Shown here in pieces: positions 1 through 7,816 of a stretch of 45,764 nt of DNA. Made by a program: the position numbers and the translations under genes. The notes beneath the pieces were generated by a model. It made no database searches and was not told the DNA's origin. It worked only from the letters and a program-made list of their open reading frames with translations. The number at the start of each line of letters is the position of its first letter. Within the stretch, counting starts at the first letter, position 1. Source of the DNA: Plesiomonas sp051652165 (lineage in GTDB: Bacteria; Pseudomonadota; Gammaproteobacteria; Enterobacterales; CAMTGL01). The DNA lies in contig NZ_JBOFTR010000018.1 of assembly GCF_051652165.1 (NCBI RefSeq), forward strand, positions 1-45,764, read 5' to 3'.

Positions 1-85
1 CCCATGCCGAACTCAGCAGTGAAACGCCGTAGCGCCGATGGTAGTGTGGGGTCTCCCCATGCGAGAGTAGGGAACTGCCAGGCAT
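1..85 (+). rRNA. rrf: 5S ribosomal RNA, 3' part (5' end outside window)
   Basis: The first 85 bases match the 3' portion of enterobacterial 5S rRNA, from about nucleotide 36 of 120 to the end. Recognisable segments are CCGAACTCAG (loop B/helix III), GAAACGCCGTAGCGCCGATG, and the 3' strand ending in TGCCAGGCAT, which would pair with the missing 5' end. It is the last gene of an rRNA operon lying to the left, and the terminator follows at once. The arrangement 5S - murB - birA is that of the E. coli rrnB locus. Confidence 0.97.
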
Positions 86-98
86 CAAATAAGTAGAG

Positions 99-124
99 AG
101 CCCATCCGAAAGGATGGGCTTTTT
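99..124 (+). terminator. Rho-independent terminator of the rRNA operon
   Basis: A perfect 9-bp stem AGCCCATCC / GGATGGGCT with a GAAA tetraloop is followed by TTTTT. It lies 13 bases after the 5S end, the classic rRNA operon terminator position. Confidence 0.95.
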
Positions 125-269
125 GCGTTTGGGGTTTTATATTGTTTAGTATCTTAACGTATTTTAGCCGTTTACTGATGATGTTAAATGAACAACCTGC
201 TTGGTGTTAGTTCTTCTTGTTAGGATCACGTAGAATAGAATCATTATTTTTTTCTGAGCTTGGTTATAC

Positions 270-1316
270 ATGTCTTTACCTGAATGGTCTTCATTACAGC
301 CTTATCATACTTTTGGATTACCTACTAAAGCTCGCTGGATAAAACCAGTGACGCAGGTAAGTGATTTGTTGTGTTTTACACAGTCTTCTGCTTATCAAGG
401 ATTGCCTCTTTTAGTATTAGGAGAAGGCAGTAATGTTCTTTTTACTAATAATTTTGCAGGAGTAGTGATCTTAAATCAGCTCAAAGGTATTGATATTCAA
501 GAAGATGATATTGCATGGCATATACATGTAGGAGCCGGTGAGTCATGGCATGAGTTGGTTACATTTACCTTAGAACAAGGCATTGCTGGAATGGAAAATT
601 TAGCATTGATCCCAGGTTGCTGTGGTTCAGCCCCAATTCAAAACATTGGAGCATATGGTGTTGAATTTGAACAACTGTGTGCATATGTTGATGTGCTTGA
701 ATTAAGTACAGGTATTTTGCTGCGTTTAAGTAAAGATGAGTGCCAGTTTGGTTATCGTGACAGTGTATTTAAACATCAGTATCAAAATGGCTATGTGATT
801 ATAGCGATAGGCTTATGTTTACCAAAACAGTGGCAAGCTGTGACTCACTATGGTGAATTAACGAAATTAACTGGGAGTAATATTACTCCGATGGCTATTT
901 TTACGATGGTTTGTGATATTCGTAAGCGAAAATTGCCTGATCCTAAACAAGAAGGAAATGCAGGAAGTTTTTTTAAAAATCCACTCATTAGTGCATCACA
1001 GTCGATGCTGTTACAAGTTGATTTTCCACAGATCCCGTTATATTTACAGCCCTCTGGTGAATACAAAGTTGCTGCAGGATGGCTCATTGATCAGTGCGGA
1101 TTAAAGGGGTATCAAATTGGCCAGGCTCGTGTGCATCCTCATCAAGCATTGGTTTTAGTGAATATGGGTAATGCGTGTGCAGACGATGTTTTGCAATTGG
1201 CTCAATATGTTCGTCGGTCAGTCTTTGCTCGCTTTTCTATTTGGCTCGATCCGGAAGTCCGTTTTATTGGCGATTTAGGTGAAATTGATGCGATACATGC
1301 ACTGGAGCAAAAATGA
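270..1316 (+). CDS. murB: UDP-N-acetylenolpyruvoylglucosamine reductase MurB
   Basis: MurB is the cytoplasmic FAD enzyme that reduces UDP-GlcNAc-enolpyruvate to UDP-MurNAc with NADPH, the second committed step of peptidoglycan synthesis. The 348-residue protein is close to the 342 residues of E. coli MurB. It shows the FAD-binding segment LGEGSNVLF near residue 50, the IPGCCGSAPIQNIGAYG loop near 115-130, the YRDSVFK motif, the catalytic-serine segment GNAGSFFKNP, and the C-terminal DPEVRFIG motif carrying the conserved Glu. ATG 270 is the only sensible start; the ribosome site upstream is weak (GAGC). The last codons overlap birA by 4 bases (ATGA), so the two are co-transcribed and translationally coupled. 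The gene is visibly AT-rich compared with genes further right. Confidence 0.97.
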   Translation: MSLPEWSSLQPYHTFGLPTKARWIKPVTQVSDLLCFTQSSAYQGLPLLVLGEGSNVLFTNNFAGVVILNQLKGIDIQEDDIAWHIHVGAGESWHELVTFTLEQGIAGMENLALIPGCCGSAPIQNIGAYGVEFEQLCAYVDVLELSTGILLRLSKDECQFGYRDSVFKHQYQNGYVIIAIGLCLPKQWQAVTHYGELTKLTGSNITPMAIFTMVCDIRKRKLPDPKQEGNAGSFFKNPLISASQSMLLQVDFPQIPLYLQPSGEYKVAAGWLIDQCGLKGYQIGQARVHPHQALVLVNMGNACADDVLQLAQYVRRSVFARFSIWLDPEVRFIGDLGEIDAIHALEQK

Positions 1317-2275
1317 AAAGCACAGAAACACCGTTGCAAATTATACATTGGTTAGCTGATGGGCAATTTCATTCCGGAGAACAACTTGGAAAACGTTTAG
1401 GTATTTCTCGCGCAGCGATCAGTAAACATATTCGAACGTTGCAAGATTGGGGATTGGATCTCTTTAGTGTTCCAGGAAAAGGGTACTGTTTGGCTGAACC
1501 TATCGAATTATTAACAGTTGATGCGATTAAAGCGATTACGCCTTCTAGTCAGTTTACATTGATCCCCATTATTGGTTCAACTAATCAGCATTTACTCGAT
1601 AGAATTGGCCAATATCCTTCGGGTTATGCATGTATTGCTGAGTATCAGCAAGCTGGGCGTGGTCGACGGGGTCGGCCTTGGGTCTCTTTGTTTGGCGCTA
1701 ATCTCTATTTATCAATGTACTGGCGTTTAGAACAAGGTCCGGCTGCGGCTGTTGGCTTAAGTTTGGCTATCGGCGTAATTGTTGCTGAGGTTCTACAGCA
1801 GTTAGGTACTGATGCTATTAGGCTTAAATGGCCAAATGATCTTTATTTAAATGATAAAAAAGTAGCCGGTATTTTAGTTGAGTTAACTGGACAAACAGGT
1901 GATGCCGCACATATCGTAATGGGAATGGGGATTAATGTCTCACTGCCTGAGTCTGTTCGTTGCCGTATTGACCAGCCAATTTCGTGTTTAAAAGATGTCT
2001 GTCCAACATTGCCGCGTAACCAACTTGCGGGATACTTATTAAAAGCATTAGAAAAAAATCTTCCGCTTTATGAGCAACAAGGTTTGTCGGCATTTTACGA
2101 GCGTTGGAACGCATTAGATAATTTTACCGGTAGGCCCGTACGATTGTTAATGGGTGAGCAGCAAATTGAAGGTGTTGCTTGCGGTATTGATTCACACGGC
2201 GCATTACGCTTACGTTTAGCAAGCGGTGAGCTAAAAAGTTTTGTGGGTGGTGAGATCTCACTGCGTCCACTTTAA
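1313..2275 (+). CDS. birA: Bifunctional biotin-[acetyl-CoA-carboxylase] ligase / biotin operon repressor BirA
   Basis: BirA attaches biotin to the biotin carboxyl carrier protein and, as the biotinyl-AMP-bound dimer, represses the bio operon. The 320-residue protein has the full bifunctional layout: an N-terminal winged helix (residues about 1-60, with RLGISRAAISKHIRTL as recognition region), the central ligase domain with the adenylate-binding loop QAGRGRRGRPW near residues 112-123 and the KWPNDL motif near 180, and a C-terminal SH3-like domain. The start ATG overlaps the murB stop (ATGA). A short DNA-binding-less BirA is therefore excluded. In E. coli coaA follows; here the neighbour is mrcA on the other strand. 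Confidence 0.97.
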   Translation: MKSTETPLQIIHWLADGQFHSGEQLGKRLGISRAAISKHIRTLQDWGLDLFSVPGKGYCLAEPIELLTVDAIKAITPSSQFTLIPIIGSTNQHLLDRIGQYPSGYACIAEYQQAGRGRRGRPWVSLFGANLYLSMYWRLEQGPAAAVGLSLAIGVIVAEVLQQLGTDAIRLKWPNDLYLNDKKVAGILVELTGQTGDAAHIVMGMGINVSLPESVRCRIDQPISCLKDVCPTLPRNQLAGYLLKALEKNLPLYEQQGLSAFYERWNALDNFTGRPVRLLMGEQQIEGVACGIDSHGALRLRLASGELKSFVGGEISLRPL

Positions 2276-2300
2276 GTCATCAAGTTATTTTCTTCATTAT

Positions 2301-2340
2301 AAAAAAGGCCACCACAAATAGAATTATGGCGGCCTTTTTT
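2301..2340. terminator. Bidirectional terminator between birA and mrcA
   Basis: AAAAAAGGCC (2301-2310) pairs with GGCCTTTTTT (2331-2340). The stem continues inward (CC/GG) after one mismatch. The A-run and T-run on the two sides let it end transcripts from both convergent genes. Confidence 0.9.
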
Positions 2341-2371
2341 AGATCAGAGCAATGAGTTGTGTGGTGTTATA

Positions 2372-4933
2372 TTAAAATAACTCCTCTTTCGTGCCTGAAT
2401 TATCAATAACCGTTGTTCCAACCTCACGTGTGGGTTGTTCAGTTGGCTGAGTACCTGGAATAAAATACTCTACGCGAGAGCGGCCTGAACCATCGGCTAA
2501 CTTACCGGTTTTCATATCAATGGGAATACTTAAAATACCTTCAGGGATCTGTTTAGGTTGCTCAGGTATACCATTGAGTGCAGCTTGCATAAACGCATTC
2601 CATGCTGGTTGAGCTGATTTTGCACCACCTTCATAACCTGAAATGGTTTGGCTACTTAGGTTTGGATTTTGTGTCGAACGCCCAAGCTCACGGCGATGAT
2701 CATCAAAGCCTACCCATACGGTGGTTACAGTATTAGGACCATATCCTGAATACCATGCATCTTTCGAATTGTTAGTCGTACCGGTTTTTCCACCAATATC
2801 GTGTCGTTTGAGCAATTTAGCTGCTCGCCAACCGGTACCTTGCCAACCCGCGCCAGGTTCTCCCCAAATAGCAGATTCGAGTGCATCACGAATTAAGAAA
2901 GCCAACTGTGAACTAATAACATGTGGTGCATAACCCTCAGATGCTTCTTTTTGCTCAAGCAGTGGTGTATCAATATGCTCAATCTGAGGCATAGGCACAG
3001 TACTGTCTTGTGGGGGAAGATCTTCAGTCAGTGCATTGTTCAATACTGCTGCTTTTGTGGTTGCACCATAGACAACAGGGGCATTACAGTTATTAGTACA
3101 AGCAACAAGCGGTTTCGCTTCTTCTAACAGCTTTCCATTTGAGTATTCTATTTTGCTAATAAAATAAGGTGTGATTAAATATCCACCATTAGCAAATACA
3201 GAATAACCACGTGCGAGTGCAAGTGGAGTAAAATCAGCAGCACCCAAGGCTAAAGAGTCATAACGCGAAATATTGGCAGGATTAAAACCAAAACGCTCAA
3301 GGAAATCAGCCGCAAAGTTCACACCAATAGCACGCAGTGCTCGAACCATCATCACGTTTTTGGATAAGCCTAAGCCAACACGTAATCGTAATGGACCATC
3401 ATATACCGCCGGTGAGTTTTTCGGTCGCCAATTACTGCCTGCACCTGAATCCCAACGAGTGATAGGAGCATCATTAAGAATGGTCGCAAGTGAAAATCCC
3501 TTCTCTAACGCAGCTGCGTAAATAAATGGTTTAATATTAGAACCCACTTGGCGGATAGATTGTGTAACTCGGTTAAATTTACTTTGGTTATAACTAAAGC
3601 CCCCAACTAATGCTTTTACTGCACCATTTTCAGGGTTAAGTGAAACTAAAGCAGAGTTAACATCTGGAACTTGACCAAGCCACCAAACATCATCAAGCGA
3701 TCTGACCCAAATTTGCTCACCTGTATTCAGTATTGTGTGTGCGTTTTTAGGCGATGGGCCTTGGCGTGTATCACTAATAAATGGACGGGCCCATTTCATG
3801 CCATCCCAATTGAGAGTAATACTTTGGCCGTTACCTAATACAGCGGTAGCACTCTGGTTTTGTACTGCAGTAACTACTGCCGCTTGGAATGGGCCATAAG
3901 TAGGTAGGTTTTTCAAACTATTGACAATTTTATTGGTATCCCATGCAGGTTGATCATTTGTCCATAGTTGGTTGGCAGGGCCTCGATAGCCATGGCGCAT
4001 ATCATAAGCAATGACATTATTTTGCAATGCATTATCTGCGGCAGCCTGTATGTTAGAGTCAACAGTGGTATAGACCTTAAAGCCGTCAGTATAGGCACTT
4101 TCACCAAAGCGGTTAAACATCTCTTGGCGCACCATTTCAGCCAGATAAGGAGCGTTAAGCTCAATTTCAGCACCATGGTAGCTTGCGACAATCGGTTGTT
4201 TAATGGTCTCTTGGTATTGGCTTTGCGTAATGTAGTGCTCTTCGAGCATTCGAGAAAGCACCACATTCCGACGATTTTCTGAACGACTCAATGAGTAAAG
4301 TGGATTGAGTGTTGATGGTGCTTTAGGCAAGCCAGCAATGACAGCCATCTCACTTAAGGTTAGCTGATCGACATCTTTACCAAAGTAAACACGTGCTGCT
4401 GCACCCACACCATAAGCCCGATATCCTAAGTAAATTTTATTTAGGTAGAGATTGAGAATTTCATCTTTAGTGAGCAGTTGTTCTATACGCAGCGCCAAAA
4501 AAACCTCTTTGACTTTACGCATAATTGTTTTTTCTGGGCTTAAGAAAAAGTTGCGAGCTAACTGCTGAGTAATGGTACTTGCACCCTGTTTTGCATGCCC
4601 GGCAGTTAAAGAAACAAAGGCAGCTCGCAACATTCCAATCGGATCAATGCCATCATGTTGATAAAAGCGGCTATCTTCTGTTGCAATAAAGGCATTTACC
4701 AGTTGAGGTGGAATTTGTTCGAGTGTTAAAGGAATGCGGCGCTTTTCGCCAAACTGAGAGATCAGTTTGCCGTCAGCACTGTAAACCTGCATAGGAGTTT
4801 GTAATCGGACATCACGCAACGTTGCAACATCGGGCAACTGAGGTTTGACGTAAACATATAAGCCATACACAGAAGCGCCCCCCAAAAGGATGCAACTAAG
4901 TGCAACGACAAAAAAATACTTTATGAGCTTCAC
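2372..4933 (-). CDS. mrcA: Penicillin-binding protein 1A, bifunctional peptidoglycan synthase
   Basis: PBP1A polymerises lipid II and cross-links the glycan strands in the periplasm. The 853-residue protein is nearly the same length as E. coli PBP1A (850). Residues about 5-27 form an N-terminal membrane anchor. The GT51 glycosyltransferase domain carries EDSRFYQHDGID with catalytic Glu86 and GASTITQQLARNFF. The OB-like linker region follows, then the transpeptidase domain with nucleophile Ser465 in SNIK, the SKN motif, and Lys716 in KTGTT. It stands alone on the minus strand, divergent from pilM as mrcA is from hofM in E. coli. All catalytic residues are present. Confidence 0.97.
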   Translation of the reverse strand: MKLIKYFFVVALSCILLGGASVYGLYVYVKPQLPDVATLRDVRLQTPMQVYSADGKLISQFGEKRRIPLTLEQIPPQLVNAFIATEDSRFYQHDGIDPIGMLRAAFVSLTAGHAKQGASTITQQLARNFFLSPEKTIMRKVKEVFLALRIEQLLTKDEILNLYLNKIYLGYRAYGVGAAARVYFGKDVDQLTLSEMAVIAGLPKAPSTLNPLYSLSRSENRRNVVLSRMLEEHYITQSQYQETIKQPIVASYHGAEIELNAPYLAEMVRQEMFNRFGESAYTDGFKVYTTVDSNIQAAADNALQNNVIAYDMRHGYRGPANQLWTNDQPAWDTNKIVNSLKNLPTYGPFQAAVVTAVQNQSATAVLGNGQSITLNWDGMKWARPFISDTRQGPSPKNAHTILNTGEQIWVRSLDDVWWLGQVPDVNSALVSLNPENGAVKALVGGFSYNQSKFNRVTQSIRQVGSNIKPFIYAAALEKGFSLATILNDAPITRWDSGAGSNWRPKNSPAVYDGPLRLRVGLGLSKNVMMVRALRAIGVNFAADFLERFGFNPANISRYDSLALGAADFTPLALARGYSVFANGGYLITPYFISKIEYSNGKLLEEAKPLVACTNNCNAPVVYGATTKAAVLNNALTEDLPPQDSTVPMPQIEHIDTPLLEQKEASEGYAPHVISSQLAFLIRDALESAIWGEPGAGWQGTGWRAAKLLKRHDIGGKTGTTNNSKDAWYSGYGPNTVTTVWVGFDDHRRELGRSTQNPNLSSQTISGYEGGAKSAQPAWNAFMQAALNGIPEQPKQIPEGILSIPIDMKTGKLADGSGRSRVEYFIPGTQPTEQPTREVGTTVIDNSGTKEELF

Positions 4934-5106
4934 CTGAGAATTCCCGCGATTAAAGCAGCTAACGGTTTATTAACAATAAGTGCGTAGTATAAAGGCATGG
5001 CGTAAAAGGGTAACCCCTTCGCTGTTTTTTTCTTCGCACTTTCGTCTGATTGCTTGGTTTTTTGAACTTTCGTCATAAACACATCAACAAGATGTATGGG
5101 AGAGTC

Positions 5107-6072
5107 ATGTTTGCACGCTCTGTCAGTGTAGGGTTAGACATTGCCAGTGATGCGGTTCGGGTTGTGTGGTGCCGTTCGCGTCGACAAGGCTGGGAGCTGT
5201 TAGGGTGGCATAGTATTGTCTTACCTACAGGTACATTTCAAGGTGATCGTTTAGTGCAACCTGAATTACTGAGCAATGTGTTGCTTCAGGTGCATAAAAT
5301 AGTGCCACGCCGTCGAGCTCGTCTTTGTATTGCATTACCTGGTGCTGCGGTGATGCAAAAAACGTTAATGGTCGATGCGTTTTTAACTGAGCAAGAGCGT
5401 CTATTTCGTGTTGAGGCTGAGTTACCCGCTCTATTTCCATTGCCGCCCCATGAATTGGCGTTCGATTTTTGTGTAGAAGGTGTACCTACTACGAATGGCC
5501 GAATCAAACTGGTGGTTACTGCAGCACGTCGTGAGTTGATGCATGAGTATCTCTCTATACTGACACAAAGCGGATTAACAGCCGATGTTGTGGATATTAC
5601 CCCGTTGGCATTAAGACGCGCGATGAGTTTAGCGCGCAATGCATTACCTGCAGGTATTGAGTTTGAGCAACAATTACTCGTGCATTTATCACCCCGTAGC
5701 ATTCTGGTCTCTTCAGTACCTGACTCACCCCTTTTTTTTCGTGATCAGCCATTAAGTATACCGCAGCAAGATGATACTACGCCGTTTTTGCCTGAGAACT
5801 TATTGCAAGAGCAGTGGCTCAATGAAGTGACTCGACAAATTAACTTAATTCGCCAGATGTACCACTCAACAGGCCGACAATCAAATGGGTTGCTCGTCAG
5901 TGGGCGGATTAATGAGAGTGATGCACGCTTGTTGAGTACTCAGCTTTCTATTCCTGTTCAAGGTTGGTCACCTTTTATGGGGCTCTCTTTAATTGTGGGC
6001 ACACCACAACTTGAAGATGTTTGGCCCTTTACGTTGGCATGTGGCTTGGCGGTATGGGAGGCAAACGAGTGA
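5107..6072 (+). CDS. pilM: Type IV pilus assembly protein PilM (HofM/ComA)
   Basis: PilM is an actin-like cytoplasmic ATP-binding protein that docks on the N-terminus of PilN under the inner membrane. The N-terminus VGLDIASDAVRVV is the phosphate-1 strand of the actin fold, and VQGWSPFMGL...CGLAV near the end matches the C-terminal part of the family. I chose ATG 5107, just after GGGAGAG; ATG 5092, five codons upstream, is possible but has no good ribosome site. It leads the five-gene pilMNOPQ operon and overlaps pilN at its stop. In E. coli the genes are hofMNOPQ, in Haemophilus comABCDE; there they serve DNA uptake under CRP and Sxy. I found no convincing CRP-S site upstream. Confidence 0.88.
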   Translation: MFARSVSVGLDIASDAVRVVWCRSRRQGWELLGWHSIVLPTGTFQGDRLVQPELLSNVLLQVHKIVPRRRARLCIALPGAAVMQKTLMVDAFLTEQERLFRVEAELPALFPLPPHELAFDFCVEGVPTTNGRIKLVVTAARRELMHEYLSILTQSGLTADVVDITPLALRRAMSLARNALPAGIEFEQQLLVHLSPRSILVSSVPDSPLFFRDQPLSIPQQDDTTPFLPENLLQEQWLNEVTRQINLIRQMYHSTGRQSNGLLVSGRINESDARLLSTQLSIPVQGWSPFMGLSLIVGTPQLEDVWPFTLACGLAVWEANE

Positions 6073-6638
6073 AAGGAATTAATTTACTGCCATGGCGTGA
6101 ACTAGAACGGCAACATAAACAGCAGCTATTTTTACAGCAAGTTTCTGTCTGGGTAGGTGTTTGGTGTGTGTTGTTGGCCGCCGTATGGTTTGGTATTTCG
6201 CAACTGACTAATACACAACAAGATCGCTTATTGCGCTTACAATCTGAAATTACGACTCTCGATACCAAATTGGCAGAATTACGTGATATCAAAGCAAAAG
6301 AAGAGTTGGTAAATAAGCGTATTGCGGCTGTTTCCGCGTTACAACGGCAACGTGATCAGGTTACTCGTCTATTTAACCTCTTGCCTCTGGTTGTTCCTAC
6401 AGGCGTATATATTGACAAAATCACACTAAATGGTGAGCGTGTTGAGATTACGGGTCGTAGTGAGTCTAATGTGCGTCTCTCCTCGATGGTTCGACAGGTT
6501 GAATCCTCTTATTGGCTAGATGCAGTCTCAATTGATGCGATTGTCGCGAACAAAGAGGGCTCAAGTTTTGATGAGTTCAAAATGCGTTTTCAGTTGTTAT
6601 CTGAAATGAAGCAAAAGCTAGGAGAGATCAAAGGATGA
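6069..6638 (+). CDS. pilN: Type IV pilus inner-membrane alignment protein PilN (HofN)
   Basis: PilN is a bitopic inner-membrane protein that binds PilM through its short cytoplasmic tail and pairs with PilO in the periplasm. The conserved tail motif INLLPWRE is at residues 4-11. A membrane segment (VSVWVGVWCVLLAAVWFGIS) follows at about 26-45, then a coiled-coil region and a ferredoxin-like domain. The start is GTG 6069, placed 7 bases after a strong GGGAGG ribosome site and overlapping the pilM stop; in-frame upstream starts would lie inside pilM and add residues before the PilM-binding tail. The gene ends overlapping pilO by 4 bases. Confidence 0.88.
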   Translation: MKGINLLPWRELERQHKQQLFLQQVSVWVGVWCVLLAAVWFGISQLTNTQQDRLLRLQSEITTLDTKLAELRDIKAKEELVNKRIAAVSALQRQRDQVTRLFNLLPLVVPTGVYIDKITLNGERVEITGRSESNVRLSSMVRQVESSYWLDAVSIDAIVANKEGSSFDEFKMRFQLLSEMKQKLGEIKG

Positions 6639-7243
6639 GCCAATGGAATGAACTTGATCTTGATCAGATAGCCTACTGGCCACGCAAAATGCAGTGGATA
6701 TTTATCACATTAGTCACAGTGATTATATGTGTTGGTATGGCATGGTTCATTTTGTTACCTGACTGGCAAGAGTACCAAGATGCAAAAGCAAAAGAACAAG
6801 AGATGCTGCTGCAAATTCGCAGTAAAGCCAATCTCGCCGCTCAACTCCCCATTGCACGTGAGCGTTATCGCCTATTAGCCAATCAATTAGCACAACTGAG
6901 TCGTCAGCTTCCTTCACAAGATGAATTGGCCTCATTACTTGACTCTATCACGATGGTAGGAACACGTAATGGTATGCAGTTTGACCGTATTAACTGGATG
7001 ACACCACAGCCACAAGGATTGCTACAGGCATTACCATTACAGTTAGAGCTCAAAGGTTCGTTTTCAGAACTCGGACAGTTTTCAAGTGATATTGCTTTAT
7101 TACCGCGCATTATTACTCTTAGCGATCTGACATTAGAGCGTAAACAAGAAGAGCATTTGGGGTTTTCGGTACGCGCCACGACTTTTCGTTTATTGAGTGC
7201 AGATGAACTCAAAGCATTGCAGTCAACTGAGGTGAAGCCATGA
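6635..7243 (+). CDS. pilO: Type IV pilus inner-membrane alignment protein PilO (HofO)
   Basis: PilO is the heterodimer partner of PilN in the inner-membrane alignment subcomplex that links the motor to the secretin. The 202 residues comprise a short cytoplasmic stretch, one membrane segment (about 22-42, rich in I/V/F), a helical periplasmic region with many Gln and Leu (QLAQLSRQLPSQDELASLLDS), and a C-terminal ferredoxin-like domain. Identification rests on position between pilN and pilP and on this layout, since the family is divergent. ATGA overlaps at both ends show tight translational coupling. Confidence 0.85.
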   Translation: MSQWNELDLDQIAYWPRKMQWIFITLVTVIICVGMAWFILLPDWQEYQDAKAKEQEMLLQIRSKANLAAQLPIARERYRLLANQLAQLSRQLPSQDELASLLDSITMVGTRNGMQFDRINWMTPQPQGLLQALPLQLELKGSFSELGQFSSDIALLPRIITLSDLTLERKQEEHLGFSVRATTFRLLSADELKALQSTEVKP

Positions 7244-7788
7244 TGAGTCATCAGCACGGTCTTCACTGTATTGCACTGTTTGGTCTCAGCTTATTACTGG
7301 CAGGATGTGGAGATAACAGTGAGCAGCAAGATTTAGAGCAGGTATTGCAAGAGATCTATAGTGGTGTGCCGTTTGAAAAAATGACACCGCCAAAGGCACT
7401 TGAGCGTACCGGCCGCTTACTGTTTGTTGCCGCCCCGCTACGTAACCCGTTTATGACACCTCAGATGGAGGTGGCCGGTGATCGTGGATTTGATTGTGCG
7501 CAACCGAATACTGAACGTAAAAAAACAGCCTTAGAGCAGTATGGTCTGGAAAAACTCAAGTTTCGTGGTGTGATTGGTGATAAAGCGCAGTTATGGGCAT
7601 TGGTAGAAACACCCGATGCCGAGTTAGTCCGTGTTGGCACAGGTGATTATCTTGGATTGAACTGGGGCAATATCAATAAAGTGAGTGCATCAGTCATTGA
7701 GCTGCATGAAATGGTTAGTGATGGTCGGGGTTGTTGGCAACAACGACAAGTTGCGTTGGCGCTGGATACATCGCCTTTTGGTCGCTGA
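7240..7788 (+). CDS. pilP: Type IV pilus lipoprotein PilP (HofP)
   Basis: PilP is an inner-membrane lipoprotein that bridges PilN/PilO to the secretin PilQ. The N-terminus has a signal sequence ending in the lipobox LLAGC, with Cys23 as the lipidation site, followed by Asp-rich/Gln-rich linker. Further on, the PFEKMTPPKALERTGRLLF segment and the C-terminal beta domain (LEKLKFRGVIGDKAQLWALVETPDAELVRVG, in part) match the PilP family. It is 182 residues, overlaps pilO by 4 bases, and is 28 bases before pilQ. Confidence 0.88.
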   Translation: MMSHQHGLHCIALFGLSLLLAGCGDNSEQQDLEQVLQEIYSGVPFEKMTPPKALERTGRLLFVAAPLRNPFMTPQMEVAGDRGFDCAQPNTERKKTALEQYGLEKLKFRGVIGDKAQLWALVETPDAELVRVGTGDYLGLNWGNINKVSASVIELHEMVSDGRGCWQQRQVALALDTSPFGR

Positions 7789-7816
7789 TAAGTTATACAA
7801 CACACAGGATAGAATA

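Noticed and set aside
4934..5106. CRP-S (Sxy-dependent) site for the pil operon
   Set aside because: No pair of TGCGA/TCGCA half-sites with correct spacing is present.
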